From positions 1 through 38,875 of the forward strand of contig JAXHUA010000033.1 in assembly GCA_034189695.1 (NCBI GenBank): a stretch of DNA of 38,875 bases, read 5' to 3'. The DNA comes from JAXHUA01 sp034189695 (GTDB taxonomy: Bacteria; Chloroflexota; Dehalococcoidia; E44-bin15). Of the stretch, positions 1 to 9,124 are shown piece by piece; position 1 is the stretch's first letter, and each line of letters opens with the position of its first letter. Made by a program: the position numbers and the translations under genes. The notes under the pieces were generated by a model that worked only from the letters and a program-made list of their open reading frames with translations, was not told the origin of the DNA and made no database searches.

Positions 1-1265
1 GGACGCCCGAGAGCATCAAGCGTTTTCTTGATCAGCACGCCAGCCGACAGCTCAGTGATGTCGAGAGGGTCGCCGTGCTCCGGCTTCTTGAACTCCAGCG
101 ACATGCCATGCTCATGTTCACCAGTTGCGGCTGGTTCTTCGAAGACCTGTCGCGGATAGAAACGGTACAGGTCATCCAGTATGCCGGGCGAGCCGTCCAG
201 CTGGCGCGGGATGCTCTCGGCAATGACGTCGAGGCGCATTTCCTCGAGCTTCTGGAAAAGGCAGAGAGCAATGTCACCCAGGCTGGCAATGGTCGGCTTA
301 TCTACGAGAAGCGTGTCAGACCAGCCATGGTCGACCTGACGAATGTTGCCGCCCACTACGCGGTAAGCTCGCTGTTCGAGGAGTACGGGAAGGAGCCCAG
401 CATCTATTGCTTCCGCGTTGACGTTCGTGACTACCAGCTCCGCGAGGCTGGCAGGGCCAGACTGGGCCTGGGGCGAGCGCTTTTCACCTCGGAGATCACC
501 ACTGACTCGGCGGAGCTTTCATTTGGCGTTCTTCACCTCGGTGACCACAACCTGAACGCCGGCGTGCGCCACCACGAGGGTGAAGGTGAATACGACGCCA
601 TGATTTGGGAAGTGACTGGTGCGTTCGAGTCGGCGGACGTGCCGGAGGTAGTACGGGTGATGGACTCTCAGTTCGGCTCCTCCGCCTACTCGGCGCGGTC
701 TTTGTTTCGCGACGAGCAGCGCAAGGTGTTGGACCGCATCCTCGAATCGACTCTGGCCGAGGTCGAGGCGAGCTATCGAAGCGTCTATGAACAACACTAC
801 TCGCTGATGCGTTTCCTTGCCGACCTGGGATATCCGCTGCCGAACGCCCTTCGCTCGGCCACCCGGTTCGTGCTGAACACCGACCTTCGCCGGGCCTTTG
901 AGGACGAGGCGCCCAGCGCGGAGCGGGTGGGGGCCCTGGTGGAGACGGCGCAGGCATGGGAACTTGAACTCGACACCGCCGGCCTCAGCCACTCACTGGA
1001 GAGGACCATCGAGCGCGTGGCCGAGGGACTGCTGGCGGAGCCTGCCGATGTCGAGGCTCTTGGACGGTTTGAGGAGGTTGTCGACATAGCGCGGTCTCTG
1101 CCGTTCGGGATAGACCAGAGAAGGGCACAGAATGCGTACTACGCGGTGCTGCGGAGTTCATACCCTGACCTGCGTTCCAGGGCTGAAGGGGGCGACGAAT
1201 CCGCCCGGCGCTGGACTGAGCAGTTCAGGCGACTGGGCGATAAGTTGCAGGTTCGCGTCGAGTAG
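1..1265 (+). CDS. GH57-family protein, C-terminal part (DUF3536), 5' truncated by window
   Basis: The reading frame is open from the first bases of the window (codons begin at position 3) to the TAG at 1263-1265, so this is the 3' end of a longer gene. The visible part reads as the helical DUF3536 region that follows a glycoside hydrolase family 57 catalytic domain; the stretch with TSCGWFFEDLSRIET near the left edge is typical. The catalytic (beta/alpha) barrel lies upstream and cannot be inspected. DUF3536/GH57 proteins are annotated as alpha-amylase or alpha-mannosidase-like; the exact substrate is unknown. The GTG at 75 is an internal codon, not the start. The next gene, treY, begins on the base after this stop, so the two are almost certainly co-translated and work on alpha-glucans. 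Confidence 0.75.
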   Translation, partial: TPESIKRFLDQHASRQLSDVERVAVLRLLELQRHAMLMFTSCGWFFEDLSRIETVQVIQYAGRAVQLARDALGNDVEAHFLELLEKAESNVTQAGNGRLIYEKRVRPAMVDLTNVAAHYAVSSLFEEYGKEPSIYCFRVDVRDYQLREAGRARLGLGRALFTSEITTDSAELSFGVLHLGDHNLNAGVRHHEGEGEYDAMIWEVTGAFESADVPEVVRVMDSQFGSSAYSARSLFRDEQRKVLDRILESTLAEVEASYRSVYEQHYSLMRFLADLGYPLPNALRSATRFVLNTDLRRAFEDEAPSAERVGALVETAQAWELELDTAGLSHSLERTIERVAEGLLAEPADVEALGRFEEVVDIARSLPFGIDQRRAQNAYYAVLRSSYPDLRSRAEGGDESARRWTEQFRRLGDKLQVRVE

Positions 1266-4127
1266 GTGTCCGACCTGAGAGTACCGTCCGCCACATACCG
1301 GGTGCAGTTCGGTCCAGGCTTCGGCTTCGCTGAGGCTCGACAGCTTGTGCCTTATCTCCACGGCCTGGGCATAACGCACCTCTACGCTTCCCCGCTGTTG
1401 AAGGCCAGGCATGGCAGCACTCATGGCTATGATGTGGCCAATCCTCTCGCGCTGAATCCCGAACTCGGCTCGGACGGGGAGTTTGAGGCCCTGGTCGGCG
1501 AACTAGCGCGTGCCGGCATGGGGCTGCTCCTGGACATAGTCCCCAATCATATGGCGGCGTGTCCAGAGAACCCGTGGTGGATGGACGTGCTCGAACACGG
1601 GCCAGGCTCCCTTTATGCCTCATACTTCGATATCGAGTGGGACTCACCCCCTGCGGGCAGGGCAGCGAGAGGGAAAGTGCTGCTCCCCATCCTCGATAGG
1701 CCACTCCGGAAAGCTGTGCAGGCCGGGCTCGTGGCACTGGCTCTTGCAGAAAGTGGCTTCGTTGTTGACTGTCGGGGTGTGAGGGTTCCTATCGACCCGA
1801 AGTCCTACGACCTAGTCCTGGCCCAGTGCCTCGAGGTCCTCGGAGCAGCGCCGGGTGGCGATGGCGTTGCGAGGCAGGAGCTTGCGGGCATTCTGCGTAT
1901 GGTTGAGGAGTTGCCGCCGCGAAGGGCCACCAGGGCTGAGGAAGCCAGACGGAGGCATTACGCGACAGCGGTCATCAAGAAGAGGCTCTGGACGCTCTAC
2001 AGCGGGGACAGGGAAGCGAGGCGGTGTCTGGACGACACAGTGGGCGTCTTCAATGGACAGCGAGAACGGGCAGGGACGGCATCCAGTATGCTGAAGCTCC
2101 TGTCACAACAGGCATACCGGCTTGAGTACTGGCGTGCCGGCATCAGCAAGATGAACTACAGGCGCTTCTTCGACATAAGCGACCTCGTGGGGGTGCGGGT
2201 GGAAGACCCGCGTGTTTTCGAAGAAACGCACAGCCTGGTGCTGAGGCTTGTGAAGGCAGGAAAAGTCCACGGCCTGCGTGTCGACCATATTGACGGCCTT
2301 CACGACCCGCTGGGGTACATGGAGCGACTGCGAAGCCATACGGCTGGAGAGACGCAGACAGCCAGTTCGGGCGTATATACCGTTGTTGAGAAGGTCCTCA
2401 GCGGTGACGAGAGGCTGCCCGACGCGTGGCCGGTGTCCGGCACGACTGGCTACGACTTCCTCAACGCCGTCAACCGGCTCTTCGTTGTGCCGGCCGGGCT
2501 GGATGGGGTTGGGGTGACGTACCGCAGGTTCACCGGGTCGCAGGCGTCCTTCGGTGACATCGTGTACGAGAGCAAGAAACGCGTGATAGAGCGGGTGTTC
2601 CCTGGTGAACTGAGCCGCTTGGGACATCGACTGCATCTGCTTGCCCAGCGAGACCCGATGGGCAGGGGCCTTGGCCTGAATAGCCTGCTGGAGGCGTTGA
2701 CCGAAGTGACTGCATGCTGCCCGGTCTATCGCACGTACACAAGGGACTTCCACGTTTCCCGGGCGGACCGGCTTCGGATTGACCATGCCGTTGAAGAAGG
2801 CAGGAGAAGGAACAGGGGCACCGATATGCTGGGGCTGGAGTTCGTACGGCGAGTGCTTCTGCTTGGCATCCCGCCGTCGCTTCCAGCGAGGGATAGGGCA
2901 GCATGGCTCGAATTCGTCATGCGATGGCAGCAATTCACTGGCCCGGTGATGGCGAAGGGGGTGGAAGACACCGCTCTCTACGTGTACAACCGGCTCATCT
3001 CACTGAATGAGGTCGGGGGTGACGCCGAGCCGGCCGACGTGTCTGTCGACGCGTTCCATCGCCGCAACCAGGAGGCGCTCCGGTCATGGCCTCACTCACT
3101 CAGCGCCACCTCCACTCATGACACGAAGCGTGGGGAGGACGTGAGAGCGAGGATAGCCGTGCTCTCGGAGATGCCCGCCACCTGGGCGAGGAAGGTGAAC
3201 CGCTGGGCGCGATGGAACGATGCGAAGAAGCGTGTGGTGGACGGCGAGCGCGTGCCGGACCGAAACGAGGAGATCCATATATACCAGACCCTGATAGGTG
3301 CATGTCCACTGAGCGACTCGGAAGTCGCCGGGTTCGGGAAACGGCTCAAGGCGTACGTCATAAAGGCAGCGCGGGAAGCCAAGGTTCACACAAGCTGGTT
3401 GGACCCTGACACCGCGTACGAGCGCGCCCTGGTGGCATTCGTGGACGCCATCCTCGACGGACGTGGTGCCGGCGGTTTCCTCCAGGACTTCCTGCCGTTT
3501 CAGCGTAGGGTGGCTTTCTATGGCATGCTCAACTCATTGACGCAGGTCGTGTTGAAGGTCGCGTCGCCGGGCGTTCCAGACTTCTACCAGGGTACGGAGC
3601 TATGGGACCTGAACCTTGTGGACCCGGACAACCGGCGGCCGGTCGACTACGCAGAAAGGGGGCGCATTCTCGACGAACTGGCGCGGTGTCAACATGAGGA
3701 GCGTGCTGCCATCGTTCGAAACCTGACGGGCTGCTGGCGGGACGGGCGTGTCAAGCTGTTCGTGACCTGGCGGGCACTGAGTTTCCGGCGGGACAGGGTG
3801 AACCTCTTTCTGGAGGGGGACTACATGCCGATTCCGGTCAACGGACCAAGGGCGGAGCACGTGGTGGCCTTTGCCAGACGCAGGGGGCAAGCGTGGGCGC
3901 TCGTGGTGGTGCCGCGGTTCCTGTCACGCCTGGTGCGGGTGGGGGAAATGCCGCTGGGCTCTCAAGTGTGGGGTGAAGGGTGTGTCTTGCTGCCGGAGGA
4001 TGCGCCACAGCATTGGGTGAACGTCTTCACGGGTGATGAGGTGGGAAGCGGCACCATGCCGGGCGAGATGAGGCTCTCCGAGCTCTTCGGTACGTTGCCT
4101 GTTGCGCTGCTCACGAACGTGTCTTAG
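1266..4127 (+). CDS. treY: Malto-oligosyltrehalose synthase (GH13)
   Basis: TreY (EC 5.4.99.15) rearranges the reducing-end alpha-1,4 bond of maltodextrins to alpha-1,1, giving maltooligosyl-trehalose that TreZ then cleaves to trehalose. It is a 953-residue cytoplasmic enzyme. GH13 motifs are visible: DIVPNHMA (90-97, region I), LRVDHIDGL (337-345, nucleophile Asp340), VVEKVLSGDERLP (about 373-385, acid/base Glu375) and STHDTKRGED (616-625, region IV). The N-terminal TYRVQF...YLHGLGITHLYASPLL is characteristic of TreY. The start is the GTG directly after the upstream TAG, with no intergenic base, so initiation probably relies on translational coupling. It is longer than archaeal TreY (about 720 residues) but within the range of larger bacterial forms. 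No treZ or treX is in the window. The gene converges on the glycerol-type operon with only 43 bp between stop codons, and no clear terminator was seen there. Confidence 0.95.
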   Translation: MSDLRVPSATYRVQFGPGFGFAEARQLVPYLHGLGITHLYASPLLKARHGSTHGYDVANPLALNPELGSDGEFEALVGELARAGMGLLLDIVPNHMAACPENPWWMDVLEHGPGSLYASYFDIEWDSPPAGRAARGKVLLPILDRPLRKAVQAGLVALALAESGFVVDCRGVRVPIDPKSYDLVLAQCLEVLGAAPGGDGVARQELAGILRMVEELPPRRATRAEEARRRHYATAVIKKRLWTLYSGDREARRCLDDTVGVFNGQRERAGTASSMLKLLSQQAYRLEYWRAGISKMNYRRFFDISDLVGVRVEDPRVFEETHSLVLRLVKAGKVHGLRVDHIDGLHDPLGYMERLRSHTAGETQTASSGVYTVVEKVLSGDERLPDAWPVSGTTGYDFLNAVNRLFVVPAGLDGVGVTYRRFTGSQASFGDIVYESKKRVIERVFPGELSRLGHRLHLLAQRDPMGRGLGLNSLLEALTEVTACCPVYRTYTRDFHVSRADRLRIDHAVEEGRRRNRGTDMLGLEFVRRVLLLGIPPSLPARDRAAWLEFVMRWQQFTGPVMAKGVEDTALYVYNRLISLNEVGGDAEPADVSVDAFHRRNQEALRSWPHSLSATSTHDTKRGEDVRARIAVLSEMPATWARKVNRWARWNDAKKRVVDGERVPDRNEEIHIYQTLIGACPLSDSEVAGFGKRLKAYVIKAAREAKVHTSWLDPDTAYERALVAFVDAILDGRGAGGFLQDFLPFQRRVAFYGMLNSLTQVVLKVASPGVPDFYQGTELWDLNLVDPDNRRPVDYAERGRILDELARCQHEERAAIVRNLTGCWRDGRVKLFVTWRALSFRRDRVNLFLEGDYMPIPVNGPRAEHVVAFARRRGQAWALVVVPRFLSRLVRVGEMPLGSQVWGEGCVLLPEDAPQHWVNVFTGDEVGSGTMPGEMRLSELFGTLPVALLTNVS

Positions 4128-4170
4128 CAAGGAGTCGACCGACGGTGGTGTGGGTGTGACAGGCGACCGC

Positions 4171-4560
4171 CTAGGCCGGCTTCCCGTCCTCGTGGCGCTT
4201 CATCGTTCTCGTGGCGATGACATTGGCGCCGGTGCCAGCAATGTTCGTGACGATCACGTCGGAGACGCCCACCGGTGCCTGGAGTTCGAGGCTCGCCAGT
4301 TCCTGGACTGCGCTGAAGTGCAATCGCTTGGCGATGGCTCTGTCGGTGCGCACTGGAAGCATTGCCCATCTGGCTCCTTTGATAGGTACCGTTGTGGTGA
4401 GCACGCGCATAGGCTCCTCCAGTTCCTGCAACACGAATTCCTTCCCCTTGGCGCACTTGTTGCCCGTCATGGAGACGACCTCACCATCGCGAAGTTCGAC
4501 GTCGACCTCGCACCCGACGGGGCATACAACGCATGTAAAATGCCTCTTCTCCACGTCCAT
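4171..4560 (-). CDS. DUF1667 small Cys-containing protein
   Basis: A 129-residue DUF1667 protein, the last gene of the - strand oxidoreductase operon. Near the N terminus it has CVVCPVGC and later a lone Cys in GNKCAKG, a four-Cys set that could bind an Fe-S cluster or metal. The family is known as a small partner encoded next to GlpA/GlpB-type flavoproteins; in Thermotoga maritima the glycerol kinase, GlpA-like, oxidoreductase and DUF1667 genes are adjacent (recalled from established annotation). I chose the ATG at 4560, whose A overlaps the upstream TGA (TGATG). A GTG one codon earlier (4563) is equally possible. The biochemical role is not established; an electron-transfer or assembly subunit of the neighbouring dehydrogenase is an inference. 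Confidence 0.85.
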   Translation of the reverse strand: MDVEKRHFTCVVCPVGCEVDVELRDGEVVSMTGNKCAKGKEFVLQELEEPMRVLTTTVPIKGARWAMLPVRTDRAIAKRLHFSAVQELASLELQAPVGVSDVIVTNIAGTGANVIATRTMKRHEDGKPA

Positions 4561-5801
4561 CACTGTCTCTCTGCTATGCTGACCTCGATTGCGCCGGTAA
4601 TCTCCGTCAACCTGGCTCGGGGCACCTTCACCCTGATCATCTCGTTCGGCCTGGCGTAGAGCTTCTTGAAGTGGATGTCGAGGGGTGAGATGTCTATTGT
4701 GACAGGTCTCTCCACCGGCCTCGCGGCCCTGATGAAAAGAACAAGGTCATCATGAGAAGAGAACCGCTGCGGAAAGAGCATTCTCACGTTCTGTCCCGGG
4801 ACTACGTCCAGCGTCTCGTGCTGAGCGCTCCACTCGCCCGAGGCGAAGCGTGCCGCGTTCCTCCCGGCAGTCATCCCGGTCTCGGCAACGTAGTCGACCA
4901 GGTCGAACACAGTTGAGACGTTGCCGCAGGTGAATATGCCCGGCACTGCCGTCTCCATGGTCTCGGTGGTGACCGGCCCCATAGTGATGGGGCTCAGCCC
5001 GACCCCAGCTCCCTTTGACAGCTCATTCTCGGGTATGAGTCCCACCGAGAGGAGCAACGTGTCGCAGTCTATGAGCTTCTCGGTGCCTTCGATTGGCCGC
5101 ATGTCTTCGTTGACCCTGGACACCACAACACCTTCCACGCGCTCATTGCCCCGTATCTCCGTGACTGTATGAGACAGGTGGAGCGGGATGTCGAAATCGT
5201 TGAGGCATTGAACGATGTTTCTCTTCAGCCCACCGGGGTAGTCCATGATCTCGTACACGCCTTGCACGTGAGCGCCTTCGAGGGTGAGGCGGCGTGCCAT
5301 TATGAGGCCTATGTCCCCGGAGCCGAGAATGACGACCTCCCTGCCGGGAAGGTATCCGTCGATGTTGACGAACCTCTGCGCTACTCCGGCGGTATACACT
5401 CCAGCAGGGCGGGTGCCGGGGATGTTGATGCTCCCTCTGGGGCGTTCGCGGCAGCCCATGGCCAGCACGACGCTCCCGGACTCGATGGTGAAGACGCCTG
5501 TGTCAGGGTTGACCGCGGTGACGGTCCTGTCCGCCGAGACGTCAGTCACCATTGTGTTCAGCAGGCAGCGAACGTTTGTGTTCTCCACCTCTTGCACGAG
5601 GCGCTCCGCATACTCCGGGCCGGTGTAGTCTATCTTGAATTGCGTCAGGCCAAAGCCGTTGTGTATGCATTGCTTCAGGATGCCACCCAGCTCCTCCTCT
5701 CTCTCAAGGAGAAGGACGTTGCTGGCACCGCTCTGTTGCGCATGGATGGCGGCAGTGAGCCCGGCGGGCCCGCTGCCCACTACGGTCACATCAGCTTCCA
5801 T
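4560..5801 (-). CDS. NAD(P)/FAD-dependent oxidoreductase, GlpB-like partner of the glycerol-type operon
   Basis: A 413-residue two-dinucleotide-binding flavoprotein. GSGPAGLTAAIHAQQSG at the N terminus is the FAD-binding Rossmann motif, GSGDIGLIMARRL near residue 160 is the NAD(P)-binding motif, and GIFTCGNVS towards the C terminus is the second FAD contact. ILKQCIHNGFGL places a Cys in a conserved position of this family. By position (after the GlpA-like gene and the kinase, before DUF1667) it is probably the electron-accepting or NAD(H)-coupled subunit that takes electrons from the GlpA-like dehydrogenase. The start ATG at 5801 has a GGTGAG ribosome site about 9 nt upstream. A 10-bp hairpin (5821-5845) sits between it and the kinase gene. 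Its stop overlaps the DUF1667 start. Confidence 0.85.
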   Translation of the reverse strand: MEADVTVVGSGPAGLTAAIHAQQSGASNVLLLEREEELGGILKQCIHNGFGLTQFKIDYTGPEYAERLVQEVENTNVRCLLNTMVTDVSADRTVTAVNPDTGVFTIESGSVVLAMGCRERPRGSINIPGTRPAGVYTAGVAQRFVNIDGYLPGREVVILGSGDIGLIMARRLTLEGAHVQGVYEIMDYPGGLKRNIVQCLNDFDIPLHLSHTVTEIRGNERVEGVVVSRVNEDMRPIEGTEKLIDCDTLLLSVGLIPENELSKGAGVGLSPITMGPVTTETMETAVPGIFTCGNVSTVFDLVDYVAETGMTAGRNAARFASGEWSAQHETLDVVPGQNVRMLFPQRFSSHDDLVLFIRAARPVERPVTIDISPLDIHFKKLYARPNEMIRVKVPRARLTEITGAIEVSIAERQ

Positions 5802-5820
5802 TCTCGTCTCTCACCAACCA

Positions 5821-5845
5821 GACAGGGAGAATCCATCTCCCTGTC
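5821..5845 (-). other. Perfect 10-bp intercistronic hairpin
   Basis: Positions 5821-5830 and 5836-5845 are perfectly complementary inverted arms with a 5-nt loop (5831-5835). The hairpin overlaps the kinase stop codon (5844-5846) and lies within the 42-bp gap before the next operon gene. No T-run follows on the - strand, so it does not look like an intrinsic terminator. A role in mRNA processing or in setting relative expression is inferred. Confidence 0.6.
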
Positions 5846-7400
5846 ATCGCTTGACCTTCGGGTAGCCCGTGATTTCGGCAATCTTGTAGTGTAACGGGCA
5901 GAGGGTGGGATAGACCTTCTTGTACACTTCGTTGAACAGTCTGTCGTATATCCTGGCGTTCTCCTCGCGGGGAGTGAATGTCTGCTCAAGTCTAACCATG
6001 TTGGACACGGCTTCGGTGAAACTGTCGTAGACTCCCAGGGCAACCGCGGCATCGATGGCGGCGCCCAGGGCTGAGAGATTGCTGGTGTGCAGTCTCCTCG
6101 TGGGGAGGCCAAAGATATCGGCGGTGATCTGCATTACTTCGTCGCTCTTCGAACCTCCGCCGCCCACCCGCAGTTCCCTTATGCTGTATCCTGAGCGCCT
6201 CTCGATCATCTCCATCATTCTACGCAGTTCGTAGGCAACCCCCTCCACAATGGCCCGGTACACGTGCGGTCTCGCGTGGTGCCCGGCGAACCCGATTATA
6301 GCCCCCTTTGAGAGAGGGTCGTTCTCCAGTGGATGCCAGTGGGGCTGAAGCATAAGGCCCATTGCCCCGGGAGGGACCTGGTCCATCTCCCGGTTCAGCA
6401 GGTCTTCAGGGGCGAGCTTCAGCCTACTGGCCTCTTCCTCCTCCTGTTTGCAGAACTGCTCCTTGAACCAGGAGACCATCCAGTATCCCTTGGGCAGGAA
6501 GCCTTCGAGTGCCCACTGGTTTGGAATAGCTGCTCCCCAGGTGAAGAAGTCCATGTTGGGATGGGTAACGTACTTGTCGGACAGAACCTCGACTACAGCA
6601 GCGGTTCCATAGCTGATTTCGGCAATGTCGCTGCTGATAGCGCCGGCGCCGAGCAGTTCCGATTGCTTATCGCCAGCCCCGATTATGACCGGCAGCCCTT
6701 GAGGTACACCGAAGCTCCTCGCTCCTTCCTCTGATACCGTCCCGGCGATGTCGGTTGGCCTCACAAGAGCGGGCAGCTTCTCGCGGCTGACGCCGAAGAT
6801 TTTGTAGACCACCGGCATGGTATGCCACCGAAGCCCCTTCAGGTCGATGGGGAATAGCCCGACTATCATTGAGGAGCAGTCCTTGAATTCGTTGGTCAGC
6901 GCGTGGAAGAGGTAGGACGAGATGGTGAGGAACATGTGTGTCCTGTCATAGCTCTCCCTCTCATACTCCCTCAGCCAGTTGAACTTCGACCTTCTCTGGT
7001 ACTCCGTGAGTGTGAACGTCATTCGCTGGAGCCTGAACACCAGTGCCATCAATGGGCCACCGGGAAGCTTGAGTCCCTCCGTCTTCCGCTCATCGAGGTA
7101 GGTGATCGCGGGTCGGACCGGTGTGCCATCCTCGGCAACGGGCACAATCGTGCTTCTGTGAGTGGTGATGGCGAGAGCGGCGAGTTCGTCCGAGGGGACA
7201 CCCGACTTCTCCACGACGCTCTTGGTTACCGCCTGTGTAATCTTGAGGTACTCCTCTGCATTCTGCTCGGCGAAATCGGGTTGCGGAGAGAAGTAGGGCG
7301 TAACCGGATGGGCCTCGCCGTAGACCTCATTCCCTTTCTCGTCGAAGATGAAGGCCTTGATGTTCTGTGTCCCTCCGTCAATGACAACGAAGTGCTTCAT
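5844..7400 (-). CDS. FGGY-family carbohydrate kinase (glycerol kinase-like)
   Basis: A 518-residue FGGY sugar/polyol kinase. The N terminus VVIDGGTQNIKAFIFD is the phosphate-binding loop of the actin-like ATPase fold. GAGDKQSELLGAGAI and SYGTAAVVEV in the middle, and GGGSKSDEVMQITADIFG towards the C terminus, are the FGGY signature regions. Sequence alone does not fix the substrate: it is not a textbook GlpK, but its position directly after a GlpA-like dehydrogenase makes glycerol or a related three-carbon polyol the best guess (inference). I used the ATG at 7400, giving an ATGA overlap with the upstream stop. The longer in-frame extension to 7643 only overlaps the upstream gene and reads as out-of-frame coding sequence. 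Xylulokinase-like activity is the main alternative. Confidence 0.85.
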   Translation of the reverse strand: MKHFVVIDGGTQNIKAFIFDEKGNEVYGEAHPVTPYFSPQPDFAEQNAEEYLKITQAVTKSVVEKSGVPSDELAALAITTHRSTIVPVAEDGTPVRPAITYLDERKTEGLKLPGGPLMALVFRLQRMTFTLTEYQRRSKFNWLREYERESYDRTHMFLTISSYLFHALTNEFKDCSSMIVGLFPIDLKGLRWHTMPVVYKIFGVSREKLPALVRPTDIAGTVSEEGARSFGVPQGLPVIIGAGDKQSELLGAGAISSDIAEISYGTAAVVEVLSDKYVTHPNMDFFTWGAAIPNQWALEGFLPKGYWMVSWFKEQFCKQEEEEASRLKLAPEDLLNREMDQVPPGAMGLMLQPHWHPLENDPLSKGAIIGFAGHHARPHVYRAIVEGVAYELRRMMEMIERRSGYSIRELRVGGGGSKSDEVMQITADIFGLPTRRLHTSNLSALGAAIDAAVALGVYDSFTEAVSNMVRLEQTFTPREENARIYDRLFNEVYKKVYPTLCPLHYKIAEITGYPKVKR

Positions 7401-9124
7401 CGCTCCACCCGCTTCGTTCTGTGACTCAAGATGAAGGACTTGCCTCCCTTCTTGGTGACCGAGCCCTTTTCCATGTTCGCCTCTCGGCTGATGATTTCGA
7501 GGACTCGAGGCATACAGAAACCGCCCTGGCACCTCCCCAGCCCAGCTCTCGTCCTCCGCTTGATGGCGTCGATGCTGTTCGCGGGGATACCCTGGTGCAG
7601 GACACCCACGATCTCGCCCTCGCTCACCTGTTCGCAGCGGCACACGATATGTCCGTACAGAGGATTCGTTTGAATGAGTTCCTGCTTTTGCCTGTCGTCC
7701 AGTTGGCAGAAGTGCTTGACCCTCTTTCTAGTCGGTTCGAAGTGCGGTCTCTCGGCGAGCTTTACCTCCTCGGCAATGATCTCCGCGACCCTCGCGGCGA
7801 TGGCTGGTGTCGATGCCAGCCCGGGCGACTGAATGCCGGCAACGTGAATCAGCCCCTTCACCTTTCTTGAAGGTTCAATGATGAACTCCTCCTTGTATGT
7901 TGCCGCCCTGCAGCCTGCGAAGTGGGCGATGACTTTGCTCTTATCGGGCTTCTCGTACTGCGGTTTGACTCGTTCAAGCACCGGTGCGAATCTGTCGAAA
8001 AGAGTATCGAGGCCGCCCGACGTCGTCGATACATCCTCTCTATCGCATACCTCATCCGCTGTCGGCCCAAACTGAAGGTTGCCATCGGTCGTGGGGATGA
8101 TGCCACCCCCTTTCGAGTGCTTGCTGCGGCTCGCCATCATGCCGAGCGTAGCCAGGACCGTCCGCACCGGCTGGTAGGACTTGTCGAAGATTAGGGTCTC
8201 CCCCTTCCGGGGATGAATGGTGAAGAACCTGTCACCGGCGAATTCGGCGATTCTGTCGGAATACAGCCCCGCGGCATTCACCAGGATACGCGTCTTGACT
8301 GTTCCTCGTGTCGTGTCTACTGCACGGATACTCCCGTCTTCCGTCTGCACCCCCGTGACGCAGGTGTCCATGAAGAACTGCACCCCGTTCTCCACAGCAT
8401 TCTCGGCGTAGGCGACGACCAGTTCAAATGCGTTTATGATGCCTGAGTTCCAGATATAGAGACCCTTCTTGATGTGCGGCGCAAGCCCCGGCTCGACCTC
8501 GTCCAGTTCCTCTCTATCCAGCAACCTCGGAGGCGGGTCGTTATGCTTGGTGGCCATGTCTATTCCGAAGGGAAGCAGCTTCTCCTCCTCAGGCTTCTCA
8601 GCTACAACCAGGGTTCCGATACGTTTGAAATCGACATCGAGTTCAGCGGCGACCTGCTCCCACATCGGGTTGCCCTTGTAGCTCATCTCCCATTTGAGCG
8701 TGCCATGATCCGTAACGACGGCGGGATGTACCATAGCATTGCTGTGTAGTGTCTGGTCCATCCCGAGGTCGTTGTGCCTTTCGACGAGCGCCATGCTCAG
8801 GTTGAAGCGTGACAGCTCTCTGGCGATCGCCGCTCCGATCACTCCTCCACCGACAATAACAACGTCGAACTCCTTCGCGCTGAGTTCGTCGGAGGCCTTC
8901 GCCGGCGACCACGGGGATCTCCTGCCAGGGTAGTCAATCTCGTTCAGCACCCCCCTGACTTGCTCGAAGCCACCGGCAATGTGACCGGCATCGACCGCCG
9001 CCTGGTTCGAGGAGAAACGCCCGGTCAGCGTGGCCACGCCGTCTTGAACCGAGACGACGGGTTTCTCACCGGTCCCCTCCTCTATCTCGCCCTGTATGGT
9101 CCGTGCCAGCTTGTCTTCATTCAT
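7397..9124 (-). CDS. GlpA-like FAD dehydrogenase with N-terminal BON domain and C-terminal [2Fe-2S] BFD domain
   Basis: A 575-residue three-part protein. Residues about 1-68 look like a BON domain (VVSVQDGVATLTGRF, then GGFEQVRGVLNEID). Residues about 80-430 are a DAO-type FAD oxidoreductase (DVVIVGGGVIGAAIAREL), with the GlpA-style VNAAGLYSDRIAEFAGD and a late VAGIQSPGLASTPAIAARVAE. The C terminus is a BFD-like [2Fe-2S] domain with CRC and CQGGFC spaced about 32 residues apart. Glycerol-3-phosphate oxidation to DHAP is the family expectation. The N-terminal BON domain is not part of classical GlpA. The start is ambiguous: I prefer ATG 9124, which overlaps the upstream stop by 8 bp; a TTG at 9145 would add seven residues. 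Its end overlaps the kinase start (ATGA). Confidence 0.87.
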   Translation of the reverse strand: MNEDKLARTIQGEIEEGTGEKPVVSVQDGVATLTGRFSSNQAAVDAGHIAGGFEQVRGVLNEIDYPGRRSPWSPAKASDELSAKEFDVVIVGGGVIGAAIARELSRFNLSMALVERHNDLGMDQTLHSNAMVHPAVVTDHGTLKWEMSYKGNPMWEQVAAELDVDFKRIGTLVVAEKPEEEKLLPFGIDMATKHNDPPPRLLDREELDEVEPGLAPHIKKGLYIWNSGIINAFELVVAYAENAVENGVQFFMDTCVTGVQTEDGSIRAVDTTRGTVKTRILVNAAGLYSDRIAEFAGDRFFTIHPRKGETLIFDKSYQPVRTVLATLGMMASRSKHSKGGGIIPTTDGNLQFGPTADEVCDREDVSTTSGGLDTLFDRFAPVLERVKPQYEKPDKSKVIAHFAGCRAATYKEEFIIEPSRKVKGLIHVAGIQSPGLASTPAIAARVAEIIAEEVKLAERPHFEPTRKRVKHFCQLDDRQKQELIQTNPLYGHIVCRCEQVSEGEIVGVLHQGIPANSIDAIKRRTRAGLGRCQGGFCMPRVLEIISREANMEKGSVTKKGGKSFILSHRTKRVER

